Source of the DNA: Massilia mucilaginosa
Lineage (GTDB): Bacteria > Pseudomonadota > Gammaproteobacteria > Burkholderiales > Burkholderiaceae_D
Assembly (NCBI RefSeq): GCF_011682145.1
Contig: NZ_WHJH01000001.1
Span: 372,001-436,000 of the forward strand
Direction: 5' to 3'
DNA: 64,000 nucleotides
The stretch's first letter is position 1; the number at the start of each line of letters is the position of its first letter. This document shows positions 62,405 through 64,000 of the stretch, one piece after another. A program made the translations under genes and the position numbers. The notes under the pieces were generated by a model that was given only the letters and a program-made list of their open reading frames with translations, did no database searches and was not told where the DNA came from.

Positions 62405-64000
62405 CTATTCTTCCGCGCGGCCAGTGGCGGGCTGATTCAATGGCAGGTTTTCTTGCCAAGCGGCATAGTTCACCGATGTGCCTTTCAATCGCCAGCTGTG
62501 TCGACCATTATCTGTGCGCGCCAATACGGTTGCAGAGGCAGCACTGGGACTTTTAAAATTCTCGTCCTTGGTAAACACCAGACTATTGCCGTCGTCAGCG
62601 ATCTTGAGCGTACCGGCGCTGAGCAAACTTTCGCGCAGTTGTTGGTATGAATGCGGCTGGCCCATCCATTCGAGCTTCGCGCGCGAGCCTGCCAGCACGG
62701 TAAAGGTCTTGCCACTCTCCCGGGCCGTAGCGCTAATGCCATGCTTGGCACTTTCCAGCTCAAAAACTGCCTCATTGCCTGCGGCGGCCAGTTCCGCCAG
62801 CAGCGCCTCGCCCAAGTCAGCCCTACTCTTGCGGTCGTGGAGACGCCAATGCAATTCCAAGGTCTTGAGCATCGCTTCCTGTCGTCCTTGCATGACAGAC
62901 TCTGTCCACTTGGATTGTTGCAACAGTTGGGTCGTGAGAGCGAAGGAAGACACGCCTCCCTTGGTGAAATAGGCGGTCTTCTTTTTTTCGAATTCAAAGT
63001 TGCTTGCCGCACTGTTCTTGCTTCGGCTAAGAAGCGTCAGATTGCCCAAGCGATGCACCCATCGTTGATGTACTGCAGCTTCACTCACCCAGTTCAACCA
63101 CTGACTGTTAGGCGCTGGTTGTTGTGGCATGACATGTTCGACCGAGACGACGTTGTGCTGGTAGGTCGCAGTTTTATCGGACATCAGACGGTCCAGGCGA
63201 AGAAGCAGAATCGCCAGAGCTCGCGGTGAATGTGTCTCGTACAGCGAACCATCGAGCGCCGTATAGGTATCGTGCTGCTCCTGCTGGGTAAGTTGCAGAG
63301 GCGAACCTGTCCCACTCAGATCTTGCGCTTTTTCGACAGCGCCTGTCAAAGCCGAGAAGCGCTCAACGCGTTCGTTGACGCCGCTCTTGCGTACCATCAT
63401 TGAATAGCCGAGACGCTCCAGGTCACGGAAGAAACTTAGCACGACTTCAGGTTCGTTACGGTGTCGAACAAAGAACGACAAGGCAGGCGGTAACCAATCC
63501 TTGAACTCGAGCCGATTAAGCCAGCTTAAGTGTTCGTTCACCTGCTCCGCGTGCTTGTGGCTGGAATAATCAGCGCTGCGGAGCTCACTGAAAGCCTGTG
63601 CCATCGGAAGAAGCACGTCGTCGACAAACGCACGTGGCATCTGAGCAGGCGTCACATGTTCCTTGAACTCTTTCAGCAAGGTTCCGTGTGGTTTTGCCTT
63701 GCGGTAGACCATGCGAATATGTCCGAACAAGTCACCAAACTCGTCGCGCCCCAAGTCCTCTTCCTCATCTTCCCATTTCTTCGTGTAAAGATCGCGCAGT
63801 TCGGGTGCAATGCCGCCAATGATTTCAGCCTTGAGAATATCCGTCGCACTCAGGTCCAAGCCCCGGCTGTTCAATACCCCGAATATGCGATAGGCCGAAT
63901 CAAGGTCTGGCGTAGCGACGGTCACAAGATAGCAGCGGGTGATGATGAACTGTACCAGCCGCACAAGTTCCGACTGGCTCAGCTTGGACAGAGCAGTCAT
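62405..64000 (-). CDS. DUF262/DUF1524 (GmrSD-like) protein, C-terminal part, cut by window edge
   Basis: The frame is open to the window end, so the 531 residues visible are only the C-terminal part. Present are VLNSRGLDLSATDILKAE (end of the DUF262 domain), the DUF1524 HNH-like motif SVEHVMPQQP with HRLGNLTLLSRSKNSAASN, and a C-terminal DUF4357-like module (FTVLAGSRAKLEW, SPSAASATVLART). This layout is that of GmrSD-type proteins, which restrict modified DNA or belong to other phage-defence systems. Codon use is visibly less GC-rich than that of the upstream region, which fits a transferred island starting here. Confidence 0.8.
   Translation of the reverse strand: MTALSKLSQSELVRLVQFIITRCYLVTVATPDLDSAYRIFGVLNSRGLDLSATDILKAEIIGGIAPELRDLYTKKWEDEEEDLGRDEFGDLFGHIRMVYRKAKPHGTLLKEFKEHVTPAQMPRAFVDDVLLPMAQAFSELRSADYSSHKHAEQVNEHLSWLNRLEFKDWLPPALSFFVRHRNEPEVVLSFFRDLERLGYSMMVRKSGVNERVERFSALTGAVEKAQDLSGTGSPLQLTQQEQHDTYTALDGSLYETHSPRALAILLLRLDRLMSDKTATYQHNVVSVEHVMPQQPAPNSQWLNWVSEAAVHQRWVHRLGNLTLLSRSKNSAASNFEFEKKKTAYFTKGGVSSFALTTQLLQQSKWTESVMQGRQEAMLKTLELHWRLHDRKSRADLGEALLAELAAAGNEAVFELESAKHGISATARESGKTFTVLAGSRAKLEWMGQPHSYQQLRESLLSAGTLKIADDGNSLVFTKDENFKSPSAASATVLARTDNGRHSWRLKGTSVNYAAWQENLPLNQPATGRAEE

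Overview
The window is a high-GC bacterial chromosome segment with dense, mostly translationally coupled genes. Gene content (cobaltochelatase cobN with cbtBA, a Fur-controlled fecIRA-type set, the yfaATSQP macroglobulin operon, ubiG, class III aminotransferases) and the protein flavour point to a betaproteobacterium. Oxalobacteraceae (Massilia/Duganella/Telluria group) is my best guess; this is inference and no 16S rRNA is present. No rRNA, tRNA, CRISPR array or intact insertion sequence was seen.

Layout. 1-1930: the end of a cobalamin operon read leftwards (cobalamin riboswitch, cbtB, cbtA, a 2Fe-2S ferredoxin, start of cobN, which runs off the edge). 2033-3420: small hypothetical and Sel1-repeat genes. 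3434-12726: a complete yfaA-yfaT-yfaS-yfaQ-yfaP operon built round a thioester-type alpha-2-macroglobulin. 12727-13205: non-coding, with four copies of an inverted-repeat element. 13206-19653: secreted enzymes (murein endopeptidase, metallophosphoesterase lipoprotein, histidine phosphatase, a Cache-like protein, an FAD-linked oxidase). 19810-23789: two tandem HEAT-like paralogues that both appear to start at AUU, plus small unknown genes. 23794-25375: ubiG-like methyltransferase, DCC-family protein and an ArsR-type regulator.

25469-45089 is the striking part: about 20 kb and 21 genes that look like an undescribed lipid or polyketide biosynthetic locus. A 15-gene leftward operon (42398 to 28737) encodes a FabZ-like dehydratase, two complete ketosynthases each followed by a ketosynthase-like protein without catalytic residues (two KS/CLF-type pairs), a FabG-type reductase, a nitroreductase-family flavoprotein, a long acyl carrier protein, a histidine-rich membrane protein, two class III aminotransferases, a radical SAM enzyme, two more SDRs (one lacking catalytic residues) and a small membrane protein. 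Rightward transcription units lie on both sides. Each starts with a large cysteine-rich radical SAM protein of the MJ0619-like type, the superfamily that includes archaeal tetraether lipid synthase. The left unit adds a 54-aa protein, a phospholipase-C-like protein and a flippase-like membrane protein; the right unit adds an SDR. The likely logic is ACP-bound chain building by the KS/CLF pairs, reduction and dehydration, transamination, radical chemistry on the chain, and export or membrane insertion. The product is unknown.

45627-51740: a hypothetical gene, a DyP-type peroxidase with an altered catalytic motif, and a siderophore-type TonB receptor/FecR/FecI set behind a Fur box. 51806-56846: sensory genes, including a CheB-CheR-PAS gene split by a frameshift at a run of seven A. 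57051-61508: flavodoxin-like oxidoreductase, HxlR regulator, a catalase-like gene remnant, and a YdeP-type molybdopterin oxidoreductase with FdhD. 61713-64000: a paralogue of the 51806 gene and the C-terminal part of a DUF262/DUF1524 (GmrSD-like) protein cut by the window edge.
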